64,000 nucleotides of DNA from Terriglobia bacterium (GTDB lineage Bacteria > Acidobacteriota > Terriglobia > Bryobacterales > Bryobacteraceae), in assembly GCA_020073265.1 (NCBI GenBank), contig JAIQFN010000019.1, positions 1-64,000 of the forward strand. The letters run 5' to 3'. Numbering within the stretch: the stretch's first letter is position 1; every line of letters begins with the position of its first letter. A program made the translations under genes and the position numbers. Positions 48,872 through 57,642 of the stretch are shown here, in pieces. Below the pieces are notes generated by a model. The model had not been told where the DNA came from and did no database searches. It worked only from the letters and a program-made list of their open reading frames with translations.

Positions 48872-49025
48872 GCGCTTTAAAGCGATTGAGCTGTACGCAT
48901 CATCAAGACAATCTGGAGCTTCCAAATGCTTAAAACTGTAATATTATGCGTGCGTAGCGTTCTTATTCTCTGCCAGCAACGGCAAATCGGCAACCATCGC
49001 GGCTCCAAGCAACCTTCAGATCAAT

Positions 49026-50405
49026 ATGGGCTTCATCCCTTTCGATCACTACGACACCGCGACGCCCGCAACCCAATACTTCCCAACTTCCTGTCCTGCT
49101 GGTAGTAGCGTGCGTTCCTGTGTACAGACGCTGCTGGGAATATGGAAGCAGCAGCGCGTATCGGGTGTGAGAATCTTATTCGCGTTCTGCGGCGGAGCTG
49201 GTTCAACGGCCCTCACGAATTGCGGGACCTACAATCCACCTTACAGTCTGAATCCCACTTGGATCGCGAACGTGAACACCTTCTTTGCCGACGTTCATGC
49301 CGCCGGCATTCAGAATGTGACAATTACACCGTCTCACGCCGGGACCGGAGGAGACACATATGCGATCATGGCGCCGGCTGCGCCTCCATCCGGCAACCGC
49401 TGCGCAGATACCACTTCTACGCTTCGCTACTGGGCCGCCGCTCCATTTGGAGAGAAAGTATGCCCGGGCGGCTCGTGCGGAGACGGCTTTCCCACTGGCA
49501 CTGACGACAATAACGGCTACAATTGTTCGCCGAAGAACCCGATCTTTGTTGGCTGGCAGAATCTGTACAATGTTATTAGTGCGATGCTGGATAAGGCCAC
49601 AAATAATGGTTTGACGGTATTCGAACTCGATGCAGAGCAAGAACTCGACTGGCTCAATTTTCCTGTCCATGCCCGCTATATCATTGACAATGCGCATACG
49701 GACACTGGCAACCCAGACTCCGTTAACTCACTTCGTTACTACATGGGTACGGCTCACACCTTCGATCCCGGACGCGTTACATGGTCCACCGCAAGTGACC
49801 ACGCCACGATAGCGGGGACAAATTGTACCGACGTGTACACGGACTACGCCCGCTTACTGCCATCGGACGAATTTGCCTCCGCAATCGGCGGGGGGGTGAT
49901 TGGCATACCTTTCGGTTTGTCACTCTCAGGAGGCCTCGCCTGCGGAGGCACAACCGGGGGATCTCCTCCGATGTTTCAAATGCCAGTCGCGCACACACAG
50001 CCTCACATCGTTGACATCCACGACTACGCATGCGTTCACAATGGCAGCGACTGTTATGCGAGTGATTCTCAGGCGCAGATCACCAACGAATCTCAAATTG
50101 ACTTCAACGATGTAGTCCATTACCTGGCGCTTCTGAACGTGCAGTCGTCGCTCTTCATGCTGGGGGAAACCCACAGTAACAGCAATAACGGAAGCGGGTA
50201 CACGTGCGATGTCAGTCCACCGGGACAATCCGCGCCAGCTACCGCGGCGGGTGAAATGGTTACTGGGTACAATTCCAGTTCACTGGCGGGGCACAACGTC
50301 GTATTTCGACCTTGGTTTTACTTGGGCGGCTCGTGCTTTAGCTACCCGAACAATATCAACGTGAACTTGAACAACGGCGGCCCTTACACGCCATCCCAGC
50401 CTTGA
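49026..50405 (+). CDS. Secreted TIM-barrel-like protein; signal peptide in another frame (frameshift)
   Basis: The 459-residue frame starts at ATG 49026 (MGFIPFDHYDTATP). It continues upstream without a start as LFSASNGKSATIAAPSNLQIN, which looks like the end of a signal peptide and a mature N terminus. The missing beginning, MLKTVILCV, is in another frame from ATG 48926 behind GGAG. One base change near 48950-48960 would join them. The body resembles a glycosidase-like barrel (VSGVRILFAF; FFADVHAAGIQNVTITPSHAG; VFELDAEQELDW; FMLGETHSN) with many Cys. Family and substrate are not recognised. It is the first of three same-strand genes for exported proteins. Confidence 0.65.
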   Translation: MGFIPFDHYDTATPATQYFPTSCPAGSSVRSCVQTLLGIWKQQRVSGVRILFAFCGGAGSTALTNCGTYNPPYSLNPTWIANVNTFFADVHAAGIQNVTITPSHAGTGGDTYAIMAPAAPPSGNRCADTTSTLRYWAAAPFGEKVCPGGSCGDGFPTGTDDNNGYNCSPKNPIFVGWQNLYNVISAMLDKATNNGLTVFELDAEQELDWLNFPVHARYIIDNAHTDTGNPDSVNSLRYYMGTAHTFDPGRVTWSTASDHATIAGTNCTDVYTDYARLLPSDEFASAIGGGVIGIPFGLSLSGGLACGGTTGGSPPMFQMPVAHTQPHIVDIHDYACVHNGSDCYASDSQAQITNESQIDFNDVVHYLALLNVQSSLFMLGETHSNSNNGSGYTCDVSPPGQSAPATAAGEMVTGYNSSSLAGHNVVFRPWFYLGGSCFSYPNNINVNLNNGGPYTPSQP

Positions 50406-50416
50406 GGATTATATTT

Positions 50417-51142
50417 GTGAGAATACATTTCCTATTTCTGGCGATGCTGACTTTCCTTGCCGCCCTTCCGTCTAACTGTCAGACGGCATTTGGCAAACTA
50501 GGGGTCACAGTCACCGACGAGCAAGGCGTCGCATTGCCATCGGCCAGTGTATCTGGCAGCCGCGTGCCCAACTTGATCCGCGCAGGTTCTCATTTCGACC
50601 TTGCTCCGGGAGAGCAGCGATTCTTCGTATCAGGCGCAACGGACGCTGCCGGCTCATATTCCAACAGCAGTGTTCCACCCGGCACCTACCTGGTTTGCGC
50701 CGAAGTTCCCGGCCAGGCGTTTCTCAATTCCTGTAAATGGGGCGAAACGAAGTCGATGGTCGTTGCGTCTGGACAAACGTCGGCGGATACCGTCCGGCTT
50801 GGCAAGGGCGTGTTCTTGAAAGTCCACATCGAAGATCCGAAGTCACTGTTGCCGCCTGACCGCCGTCCGCTGGGCCCGCCGCCGGTAATTGTCGGCGTTA
50901 AGTTCGGAAACGGAGCGTTTCTGGCGGCGGACCTTGTATCAGTCACAGAAGGCGCTGATTTTTCGATGCCGATCCCAGTCAATACTCCATTGGAATTGTG
51001 GCTCTCGACCCGTGAAGTAAGTCTGGCGGATCAACAGGGAAACACGGTAGATTTATCGACTAGGAAGATCTCTTTCACTGCCATACCGTCTTCGGATCAG
51101 TCCTTTTCGTTCACGGTTTCAGGCCGCATTGCAGCACCATAA
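50417..51142 (+). CDS. Secreted protein with carboxypeptidase-regulatory-like (CnaB-type) domain
   Basis: About 241 residues from GTG 50417, with GAGG upstream and a signal peptide (MRIHFLFLAMLTFLAALPSNCQ). The first half fits a beta-sandwich Cna-B/regulatory-like domain: GKLGVTVTDEQGVALPSASVSGS, ATDAAGSYSNSSVPPGTYLVCAE. The second half (VFLKVHIEDPKSLLPP to the end) is not recognised. A TTG at 50402 overlapping the previous stop is an alternative start. Its stop overlaps the next ATG by one base, so the genes are probably translated together. Confidence 0.7.
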   Translation: MRIHFLFLAMLTFLAALPSNCQTAFGKLGVTVTDEQGVALPSASVSGSRVPNLIRAGSHFDLAPGEQRFFVSGATDAAGSYSNSSVPPGTYLVCAEVPGQAFLNSCKWGETKSMVVASGQTSADTVRLGKGVFLKVHIEDPKSLLPPDRRPLGPPPVIVGVKFGNGAFLAADLVSVTEGADFSMPIPVNTPLELWLSTREVSLADQQGNTVDLSTRKISFTAIPSSDQSFSFTVSGRIAAP

Positions 51143-52728
51143 TGCGAATACCCAGTTTCGTTCGGTTTGCATTCCTCATTTCACTGACATTCACGTTTTC
51201 CTTTTCCGTGCTGGCTCAGAAGCCGCAAATTTCTCCGGGCGGTGTGGTCAACGCCGCCGATTATGCGGGACCAGTCGTGCCGAGCCACGGACTCGCGCCC
51301 GGTTCGATCGCCTCGATTTTCGGTCAGAATCTCGCTTCTGATACCGTCACCGCCGACAAGACACCACTGCCCACTTCGCTGGCCGGGACATCGGTGACCG
51401 TGAACGGCATAGTGGTGCCGCTTTTCTATGTATCGCCGAAGCAGATCAACTTTCAGGTTCCATCCGCGCTTCCGCTCGCCTCAAACGGATACGCTCCGCT
51501 CCCGGTTATCGTATCCACTGGAGCCGGGTCGAGTGACGGTGTGCTGGCGGACTTCAGCTCATACGGGCCTGGAATTTTTGCACTCGATTCGAGCGGTTGT
51601 GGCCACGGCGCGGTTCTTAACACTGCAACCGACGGATCGGTTTCCGTAAATTCCCCGGAAAATAGCGCCTCGCCAGGATCATACATATCGATCTATGCCA
51701 CCGGCTTGGGTTTGGTCTACAACGCGCCTCCGGACGGATCGCCTGCACCGTTAGATCAGCTGGCACCGGCTTTTTTTCAACTCAGCGTGGGTCTGGCCCA
51801 TTCACTCCTCCTCACCACCTTCGCGGGTAGAGCCCCGGGCCTAGTCGGCGTCGATCAATGGAATGTCAGGCTTCCGGCCGATGCACAGGAAGGCTGCGCA
51901 GTTCCCGCGGTTGTCGAGGATTTCGCCGTAAGCAGCCAAGCGGTAACCATCGCAGTCCATAGAGGGGGCGGGCAATGCGTGGATCCCCAGCCTGACTCGG
52001 TGGGAGAAATTACGTTGACCAAAACGTTTGCTTCCGGAACCTCATCGGATGGGGAATCCGACGTTTTTCAGGCCAGTTTTCCGTTCTCGCCCGGCCAGCC
52101 CGCGCCCGTGCTGCCACAGAATGATCAACGGAGCATATACGGCGTGTCAACGGCTTCCGCTCCCGCGTGTCCAATTCCCGGATATGGGAGCGAATCCGCC
52201 GGAAGCCTGAGGCTCGACGGGCCTGGCGGTTCGTTCCTCATCGCACCGATGTCCGACGGCGACAAAGTCTCCTACCAGCGGACACTCCCAATCGGCACGC
52301 TGCAACCTGGTGCATATACTGTATCGTCGGCGGGCAGCAGCGGCGTAAGACCGTTTGAGTCAGTCATTCAGCTGGGATCGGACATTCAAATTTCCGGTTC
52401 TTACCCTCCAGGAACGAGCATTTCGGATCATGGGTCGTTCCAGGTCTCTTGGGCTGGTGGCGACGATGACGAGATCGTGAAGGTAACGCTGATTTCTCAC
52501 TTGTTCCAGTTCGATACCATCCACAGTCAGATGGTGCCGGCTACGGCGCATTCAATCGCTTTGCAGGGACCCAACGGCTTTTTGGGACTCCAGGCCTCTA
52601 ACAATGCGGAACTGGTTTTCGAGGTCCTGCCAAAGCAAGCGGCGACTTTCTCCGCGAGCGGTCTGGCACTCGGCGGCTACCTAAATTGGGAGTACAAACA
52701 CCGCTTTGCTGGCCTCGCCATCCAATAA
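51142..52728 (+). CDS. Secreted TIGR03437-type domain protein
   Basis: 528 residues with a signal peptide (FVRFAFLISLTFTFSFSVLAQ). Residues about 27-265 are a TIGR03437-type domain: GVVNAADYAGPVVPSHGLAPGSIASIFG, VTVNGIVVPLFYVSPKQINFQVP, SPGSYISIYATGLGLV, VDQWNVRLP. The remaining 250 residues are a separate beta-rich region (LRLDGPGGSFLIAP; GSFQVSWAGGDDDEIVKV) of unknown fold. This domain is expanded in Solibacter and is one reason to place the organism there. It may be an adhesion or surface-binding protein. It is the third gene of the secreted-protein run. Confidence 0.8.
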   Translation: MRIPSFVRFAFLISLTFTFSFSVLAQKPQISPGGVVNAADYAGPVVPSHGLAPGSIASIFGQNLASDTVTADKTPLPTSLAGTSVTVNGIVVPLFYVSPKQINFQVPSALPLASNGYAPLPVIVSTGAGSSDGVLADFSSYGPGIFALDSSGCGHGAVLNTATDGSVSVNSPENSASPGSYISIYATGLGLVYNAPPDGSPAPLDQLAPAFFQLSVGLAHSLLLTTFAGRAPGLVGVDQWNVRLPADAQEGCAVPAVVEDFAVSSQAVTIAVHRGGGQCVDPQPDSVGEITLTKTFASGTSSDGESDVFQASFPFSPGQPAPVLPQNDQRSIYGVSTASAPACPIPGYGSESAGSLRLDGPGGSFLIAPMSDGDKVSYQRTLPIGTLQPGAYTVSSAGSSGVRPFESVIQLGSDIQISGSYPPGTSISDHGSFQVSWAGGDDDEIVKVTLISHLFQFDTIHSQMVPATAHSIALQGPNGFLGLQASNNAELVFEVLPKQAATFSASGLALGGYLNWEYKHRFAGLAIQ

Positions 52729-52873
52729 GAAGTTTTCTTCTCGGTAGACCCCGCATCCGTCGATCTTGCAACCACCTCACCCCACCTTTCTCCTCTTCCC
52801 CCTCACCAACTTCCCCGCCCCCACGCCTCCGCACCCAACAACCCAATGCTATCCCTGAGCCAAGGAGAAAAAC

Positions 52874-53557
52874 ATGTCACCCGACCGACGTTCCCGCATC
52901 CAACCCACCCAAACCGCGCCCACCTCCCGCCGCACCACCGCCAATCGCGAAAACGCCAAGCTCTCCACTGGCCCCCGCACCGACGCCGGCAAGCAGCGCT
53001 CCTCCCTCAACGCGCTCCGCCACGGCCTCTTCAGCCACGCCGCCGTCCTGCCCACCGAGGACCCCGCCGCCTACCAGCTCCACTGCCGCCGCTTCATCGA
53101 TGAACTCCTGCCCGTCGGCGCCCTCGAAGAACACCTCGTCCAGTCCCTCGCCGACACCGCCTGGCGCCTCAACCGCATCCCCGCGCTCGAGGCCAAGCTC
53201 CTCGCAGCCGCTCTCGCCAAACCCGCCACCAACCTCACGCCCGCCGATCCCGCCGACCCCGACCTCGCCATCGCCCAAGGCCTCGCCGAACAAACCCGCC
53301 CCCTCACCGCCCTCAGCGCCGGCGAGCAGCGCCTCTCCCGCCAGTTCGACCGCATCCTCAACCAGCTCCGCGACCTCCAGACCGCCCGCGAACAATCCGA
53401 AGGCGATCCCGACGAAACCGAAGAAGCCGAAGAAACCAATGACACCGGCGAAACTCCCGCCGGCCCCGGCCCGGTTGGCTTCGTTTTGCAAAAAAACTCT
53501 GCTAAAGCGTCTCAAGAAGGGCCGACCCAAACAATAACCGCTCGTGGCGTAATGTAG
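52874..53557 (+). CDS. STGPRT/NALRHGL-family hypothetical protein (paralogue 2)
   Basis: 227 residues, paralogous to the 8992-9720 product: NRENAKLSTGPRTDAGKQRS, LNALRHGLFSHAAVLP, LADTAWRLNRIPALEAKLL and RLSRQFDRILNQLRDLQTAREQ correspond segment by segment. The C terminus differs (acidic EETEEAEETNDTGETP). AAGGAG precedes ATG 52874, and the leader motif CCCAATGCTATCCC lies 19 bases upstream, as in the other copy. No signal peptide or membrane segment is seen. The function is unknown. Confidence 0.75.
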   Translation: MSPDRRSRIQPTQTAPTSRRTTANRENAKLSTGPRTDAGKQRSSLNALRHGLFSHAAVLPTEDPAAYQLHCRRFIDELLPVGALEEHLVQSLADTAWRLNRIPALEAKLLAAALAKPATNLTPADPADPDLAIAQGLAEQTRPLTALSAGEQRLSRQFDRILNQLRDLQTAREQSEGDPDETEEAEETNDTGETPAGPGPVGFVLQKNSAKASQEGPTQTITARGVM

Positions 53558-53578
53558 TGGTAAAATCAGCGTCGCGCG

Positions 53579-53835
53579 ATGCCGACCATCTGTACCTTCT
53601 ATGGAATCTTGATCCGAATGTTCTTCATTGATCACGCGCCGCCACACTTTCACGCCCGATATGCTGAGTTCGAAGCCACCATAGACATCAGCACCCTGGA
53701 CTCCAGGGCCAACTGCCGCGCCGGGCTTTGAGCCTCGTCCAGGAATGGGCGATGATACATAGAGATGAGCTACTGGAAGACTGGCGGCTCTGCCGCGAGA
53801 ACACCCAGCCGGCCAAGATTGAGCCGCTGACGTAA
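53579..53835 (+). pseudogene. DUF4160 gene with a frameshift
   Basis: The frame from ATG 53579 reads MPTICTFYGILIRMFFIDH, APPHFHARYAEF and ATIDISTLD, the DUF4160 N terminus, then runs to a stop at 53731. The rest of the family sequence, QLPRRALSLVQEWAMIHRDE and LLEDWRLCRENTQP, is in another frame ending at 53835. One missing base near 53705-53711 explains this. DUF4160 and DUF2442 genes commonly occur as a pair, as here. The break is either a real mutation or a sequencing error. Confidence 0.85.
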
Positions 53836-53850
53836 CCGGAGTATTGTTCA

Positions 53851-54126
53851 ATGTATTGGGACGTGGTTGAAGTGAAGCCGGAGCCTGACTACTGCCTCTT
53901 TGTCCGCTTCAAAGACGGACTGACAGGACGCGTGCGGTTGGAGCGAGAAAAGCTCACGGGCGCGCTCGCGCCTCTGCGGGATGTGCGGTTCTTCGAGCAG
54001 GTCTTCATCGATTGCGGCGCAGTGGCTTGGCCCGGTGACATCGATTTGGCGCCGGATGCAATGTACGCTCAAGTCTCCGGCCAACGTCACGAACAGCAGG
54101 CAGGCCCAGGAGTGAGGGGCCGCTGA
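53851..54126 (+). CDS. DUF2442 family protein
   Basis: A 91-residue protein: MYWDVVEVKPEPDYCLFVRFKDGLTGRVRL, then REKLTGALAPLRDVRFFEQVFID and the family end AVAWPGDIDLAPDAMYAQV. DUF2442 proteins are small, often paired with DUF4160 in toxin-antitoxin-like modules, but a biochemical activity is not established. It lies 15 bases after the frameshifted DUF4160 gene. The last 15 residues (RHEQQAGPGVRGR) are not part of the family. Confidence 0.85.
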   Translation: MYWDVVEVKPEPDYCLFVRFKDGLTGRVRLEREKLTGALAPLRDVRFFEQVFIDCGAVAWPGDIDLAPDAMYAQVSGQRHEQQAGPGVRGR

Positions 54127-54407
54127 ACGGGTGCCTGGCCGGTCACGAGCCATCTCGTAATCCATCAAACAGTTCGTGGCATCAGTTCTCTAACCAACAC
54201 ATTTAAAAGCACTAACCCTTGTCTGATCCCTGCACCGCCAGCCCCCGGTCACACAAAACCCGCCCAACTTCGGCAATTGCGCCTCGAACTCTTGACACTG
54301 GGCCATCTCCCAAGCGCTACTAATATCTTGGGCTGTCATCGCGCGGCCCGACTACAAGCTCCAACAGACTTTCGCGTTTTCTTTTCGGACGCGAGACCAG
54401 GTGCTCA
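54127..54407. other. Intergenic region before hemE, no gene seen
   Basis: These 281 bases have no convincing ORF, RNA gene or repeat. A TTGACA at 54292-54297 has no -10 box at a suitable distance. Confidence 0.4.
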
Positions 54408-55448
54408 ATGAAAATGGCTTCAATGAACAGTCGATTCTTGGATGCTTGCCGCCGCCGGCCCACCGATGTACGGCCGGTCTGGTTTATGCGGCAGGCCGGA
54501 CGCTACATGAAACAGTACCGCGACATTCGCGCCAAAGCAGGGATCTTGGAAATCTGCAAACGGCCCGACCTTGCCGCGCAAGTCACCCTCCAGCCCGTCG
54601 AGATCCTGGATGTCGACGCCGCCATCATCTTCGCCGACCTGCTGCTCCCCGTCGAACCCATGGGACTCAAGCTCAAGTTCGTCTCCGGCGAAGGCCCCGC
54701 GATCGACAACCCCGTGCGCACCTCCGACGATGTCGATTCGCTATCCATCTCCAACACCGACGACCTCGGCTACGTGGGCGAGGCCATCCAGATCGTCGCC
54801 CGCCAATTGGCCGGACGCGTCCCCGTCATCGGATTCGTGGGCGCGCCGTTCACGCTCGCCAGCTACATGATCGAAGGCGGGCCGTCGCGCAATTTCATCA
54901 AGACCAAGCAGATGATGTATCAGGATGAGACCCTGTGGCGCCGCCTGATGGGCAAGCTGGTGGACGTGCTGGGACCGTTCGCGCTCGCCCAGGTCACCGC
55001 CGGCGCCCGAGCCATTCAGGTGTTCGATAGCTGGGTCGGCGCGCTCGGCCCGGACGATTACGTCCGCTACGTCGCCCCCTACTCGCGCGCCCTGATCGAG
55101 CGGATTCGCACCGCCAGCGTTCCGGTCATCCACTTCGGTACCGGCGCGGCCGGATTCTTCCGCGAGTTGCACGCGGCCGGCGGCGACGTCATGGGTGTCG
55201 ACTGGCGCATCAACATCGACCAGGCCTGGATGGACATCAGCTATCGCTCCGCCGTCCAGGGCAACCTGGATCCGGCCGTGCTGTTCGCCCCTCTGCACGA
55301 GCTCAAGATGCGCGTTCACGAGCTGCTGAAGCGCACCGGCACGCGACCCGGCCACATCTTCAATCTCGGCCACGGGATCCTGCCCGAAACCCCGGTCGAC
55401 AGCGTACGCGCGGTAGTAGAATACGTTCGGGAATACCGGCTCGCTTAG
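54408..55448 (+). CDS. hemE: Uroporphyrinogen decarboxylase
   Basis: Decarboxylates uroporphyrinogen III to coproporphyrinogen III. The 346-residue enzyme has the N-terminal signature RRPTDVRPVWFMRQAGRYMKQYR with the key Arg residues, then DAAIIFADLLLPVEPMG (catalytic Asp), IGFVGAPFTLASYMIEGG and FNLGHGILPETPVD near the end. Starts at 54408, 54414 or 54423 are all possible. The next gene in the same direction is protoporphyrinogen oxidase, so two haem steps lie together; a family-A palindrome is between them. Confidence 0.96.
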   Translation: MKMASMNSRFLDACRRRPTDVRPVWFMRQAGRYMKQYRDIRAKAGILEICKRPDLAAQVTLQPVEILDVDAAIIFADLLLPVEPMGLKLKFVSGEGPAIDNPVRTSDDVDSLSISNTDDLGYVGEAIQIVARQLAGRVPVIGFVGAPFTLASYMIEGGPSRNFIKTKQMMYQDETLWRRLMGKLVDVLGPFALAQVTAGARAIQVFDSWVGALGPDDYVRYVAPYSRALIERIRTASVPVIHFGTGAAGFFRELHAAGGDVMGVDWRINIDQAWMDISYRSAVQGNLDPAVLFAPLHELKMRVHELLKRTGTRPGHIFNLGHGILPETPVDSVRAVVEYVREYRLA

Positions 55449-55452
55449 ACGA

Positions 55453-55492
55453 GTGGGGCAGGCATTCGTGCCTGCAGCCGGCTTCAGCCGGC
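55453..55492. repeat. Palindromic repeat family A, copy 3
   Basis: Hairpins CAGGCA-loop-TGCCTG and GCCGGC-loop-GCCGGC, right after the hemE stop. Confidence 0.88.
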
Positions 55493-55531
55493 AAGTTTTC
55501 GGTGGTCCGATACGTGCTCCGACAAGACCCT

Positions 55532-56887
55532 ATGACCCAGAAGGCTCTCATCATCGGCGGTGGGATTTCCGGCCTGTCAGCGGCCTACTATCTCTCCAAG
55601 TCCGGGATCCGCGCCACCATCCTCGAGAAAACGCCGCGCGCCGGCGGAGTAATCCGCACCACCGTCCAGCAAGGCTGCGTGCTCGAAGCCGGCCCCGATA
55701 GCTTCATCGCCGCGAAGCCTTGGGCCATGGACCTGATCCGCGAACTCGGCCTGGCGGACGAAGTCATCGGCTCCAACGACCACCTGCGCGTCACCTACAT
55801 CCTGAAGAAGGGCCACTTGGTGCCATTGCCCGACGGACTCATGATGATGGTCCCCACCAAGATCATGCCGCTGGTCGGAACGCGCCTGCTGAGCTGGGGC
55901 ACCAAGATCCGCATGGGCCTCGAATTCCTGCGCCGTCCGAAAGGCCCGCGGCCGGACCGCTCGGTTTACGATTTTCTGCTCGATCATTACGGCCAGGAAT
56001 CCATCGACTATCTGGCCGAGCCGCTGCTGGCCGGAGTCTACGGCGGCGATCCGCGCCAGATGAGCGTCAACAGTGTGCTCGCGCGCTTCGTCGAAATCGA
56101 ATCCAAGTACGGCAGCCTGACGCGCGGTGTGCTGGCTGCGCCGCGTCCCAAGGGCGGTGGCTCGCTCTTTCGCACTTTGAAAGGCGGACTCCAGCAACTG
56201 GTGGACGCGCTCACGCCCAGCGCCGAAATCGTCGAGACCACGGTCGAAGCCATCCAGCGAAACGGATCCGGCTTCCGCGTGCGAGCCGGCGGAAATTGGA
56301 TGGATGCCGAGCACGTCATCCTGGCAACACCGGCGCACGCCGCCGCCCGCCTCGTGCGGCCCAACCACGCGGAACTCGCGGATCTGCTGGCCGCGATTCC
56401 CTACACCTCGTCCATCACGCTGGCGCTCGGCTATCGCAAAGACACCTTCGATCATCCGCTAAATGGCTTTGGATTCCTGGTGCCCCAGCGCGAGCGCAAG
56501 TACATGGCGGCCTGCACCTGGGTCGGCAACAAGTTCAACCATCGCGTTCCCGAAAACATGGTGCTGCTGCGATGTTTCATGGGCGGCAACGCGCTCGCGC
56601 TCACCGACGACGCTCTGGTGGACGCCGCGCGCAGTGAGCTCAGTAGCATCATGCGCCTCCAGGCCGCGCCCGTGTTTAGCAGCATCGCGCGCTGGCCGGA
56701 CTCCATGGCCCAGTACGCCGTAGGTCACGAGCAGCGCGTCGCGCGCATCGAAGCCATCCTGGAATCCATGCCCGGCTTGCACCTGGCGGGCAACGCCTAC
56801 CACGGCATCGGCATCCCGGATTGCATCCGCATGGGAAAAGAAGCCGCCGCCCGCGTCACATCTGCTACGCCGCTCTCCGTCGCGTGA
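55532..56887 (+). CDS. hemY: Protoporphyrinogen oxidase (HemY/HemG FAD type)
   Basis: Oxidises coproporphyrinogen III or protoporphyrinogen IX using FAD. The 451-residue protein has the dinucleotide-binding motif ALIIGGGISGLSAAYYLSKSG at the N terminus, EKTPRAGGVIRT, the substrate-side segment LEAGPDSFIAAKPWAM, and the C-terminal LHLAGNAYHGIGIPDCIRMGKEAA. ATG 55532 gives the normal N terminus; an earlier GTG at 55502 is possible. Ferrochelatase is not adjacent. Its last 23 bases overlap the convergent permease gene. Confidence 0.94.
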   Translation: MTQKALIIGGGISGLSAAYYLSKSGIRATILEKTPRAGGVIRTTVQQGCVLEAGPDSFIAAKPWAMDLIRELGLADEVIGSNDHLRVTYILKKGHLVPLPDGLMMMVPTKIMPLVGTRLLSWGTKIRMGLEFLRRPKGPRPDRSVYDFLLDHYGQESIDYLAEPLLAGVYGGDPRQMSVNSVLARFVEIESKYGSLTRGVLAAPRPKGGGSLFRTLKGGLQQLVDALTPSAEIVETTVEAIQRNGSGFRVRAGGNWMDAEHVILATPAHAAARLVRPNHAELADLLAAIPYTSSITLALGYRKDTFDHPLNGFGFLVPQRERKYMAACTWVGNKFNHRVPENMVLLRCFMGGNALALTDDALVDAARSELSSIMRLQAAPVFSSIARWPDSMAQYAVGHEQRVARIEAILESMPGLHLAGNAYHGIGIPDCIRMGKEAAARVTSATPLSVA

Positions 56888-57638
56888 ACGGCAGGCTCAG
56901 CACGAACAGCCCGACTCCTAACAAGACGATACTCGGACCCGGCAGAAAATGAAACGTCTCGGCCAACCAGACTCCCGACACCGAAATCGCGCCGCCCAGC
57001 ACCGCGGATGCGATCACGTACCGGCGCATGCTCCCCGAGATGTTCTTCGCGATCGCGGCCGGAATGATGGTGAGCGCGCCCATCAGCAAAGTGCCTACCA
57101 GCTTGATCCCCAGCGCCACGATCATCGCGAAGATCACCAGCAGCGCCAGATCGTACTTGCGGCCCAGGCCATGCACCTTGGCCAAGTCCGGCGAGACGAT
57201 CAGAAACAGGAAACGCTTGGCCAGCACGAAGCACAGCGCCGACAACACCACCGCCGTGAGCAGAATCGAGATCAGGAACGGCAGCGAGAGCGTGGGAAAA
57301 GCCCCGAACAACGACTCGACGATCTCGGTGTTCGGAATGATGAGGATTCCAATCGCGAGACTGGCCGTAAACAGCAGCCCCACGATCGCGTCCGGCGGCA
57401 CACGGCTTCTGCCTTCCAGCCAGAAGATCGCAAACGCGGCCGCGATCAGGAAGACGATCACGCCATAGAACGGGTCCAGGCTGTACACCAGCGCCAGCGC
57501 GATGCCGGGCAGCGCCACGTGCGACAGCGCATCGCCCACCAACGCCATTCGCCGCAGCACAATGAACGGACCTACGCTGCCGGACGCGATGCCCACCGCG
57601 AGCGCGATCCAGAACGAGGCGTGGTAGGACGAGTCCAT
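56865..57638 (-). CDS. Metal (zinc/manganese-type) ABC transporter permease
   Basis: A 257-residue ABC-3 family permease (ZnuB/MntB-like) with about eight hydrophobic segments. Family motifs are LRRMALVGDALSHVALPGIALA near residue 27, and LVGTLLMGALTIIPAAIAKNI near 190 with the conserved GAL. It follows its ATPase gene by four bases. A binding protein (ZnuA-type) is not in the operon. The metal is not identifiable from the permease alone. Confidence 0.92.
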   Translation of the reverse strand: MDSSYHASFWIALAVGIASGSVGPFIVLRRMALVGDALSHVALPGIALALVYSLDPFYGVIVFLIAAAFAIFWLEGRSRVPPDAIVGLLFTASLAIGILIIPNTEIVESLFGAFPTLSLPFLISILLTAVVLSALCFVLAKRFLFLIVSPDLAKVHGLGRKYDLALLVIFAMIVALGIKLVGTLLMGALTIIPAAIAKNISGSMRRYVIASAVLGGAISVSGVWLAETFHFLPGPSIVLLGVGLFVLSLPFTRRRAA

Positions 57639-57642
57639 GATT

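Larger units (their letters stand above)
48490..48925. other. AT-richer stretch without a confident gene
   Basis: Visibly less GC-rich than the rest of the window, especially 48770-48900. It holds one small possible ORF (48536-48703), a possible promoter (48842-48871), and no recognisable RNA gene. Confidence 0.5.

Noticed and set aside
48706-48933. 75-residue ORF in AT-richer DNA
   Set aside because: No ribosome site and no family resemblance, and it ends inside the probable start region of the next gene.
52686-53537. Pro/Ser-rich frame overlapping the second STGPRT gene
   Set aside because: A low-complexity shadow in another frame; the 52874 frame has a Shine-Dalgarno, a paralogue and conserved motifs.
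54292-54330. Promoter from TTGACA and TAATAT before hemE
   Set aside because: The spacing is about 23 bases, too long for a sigma-70 promoter.
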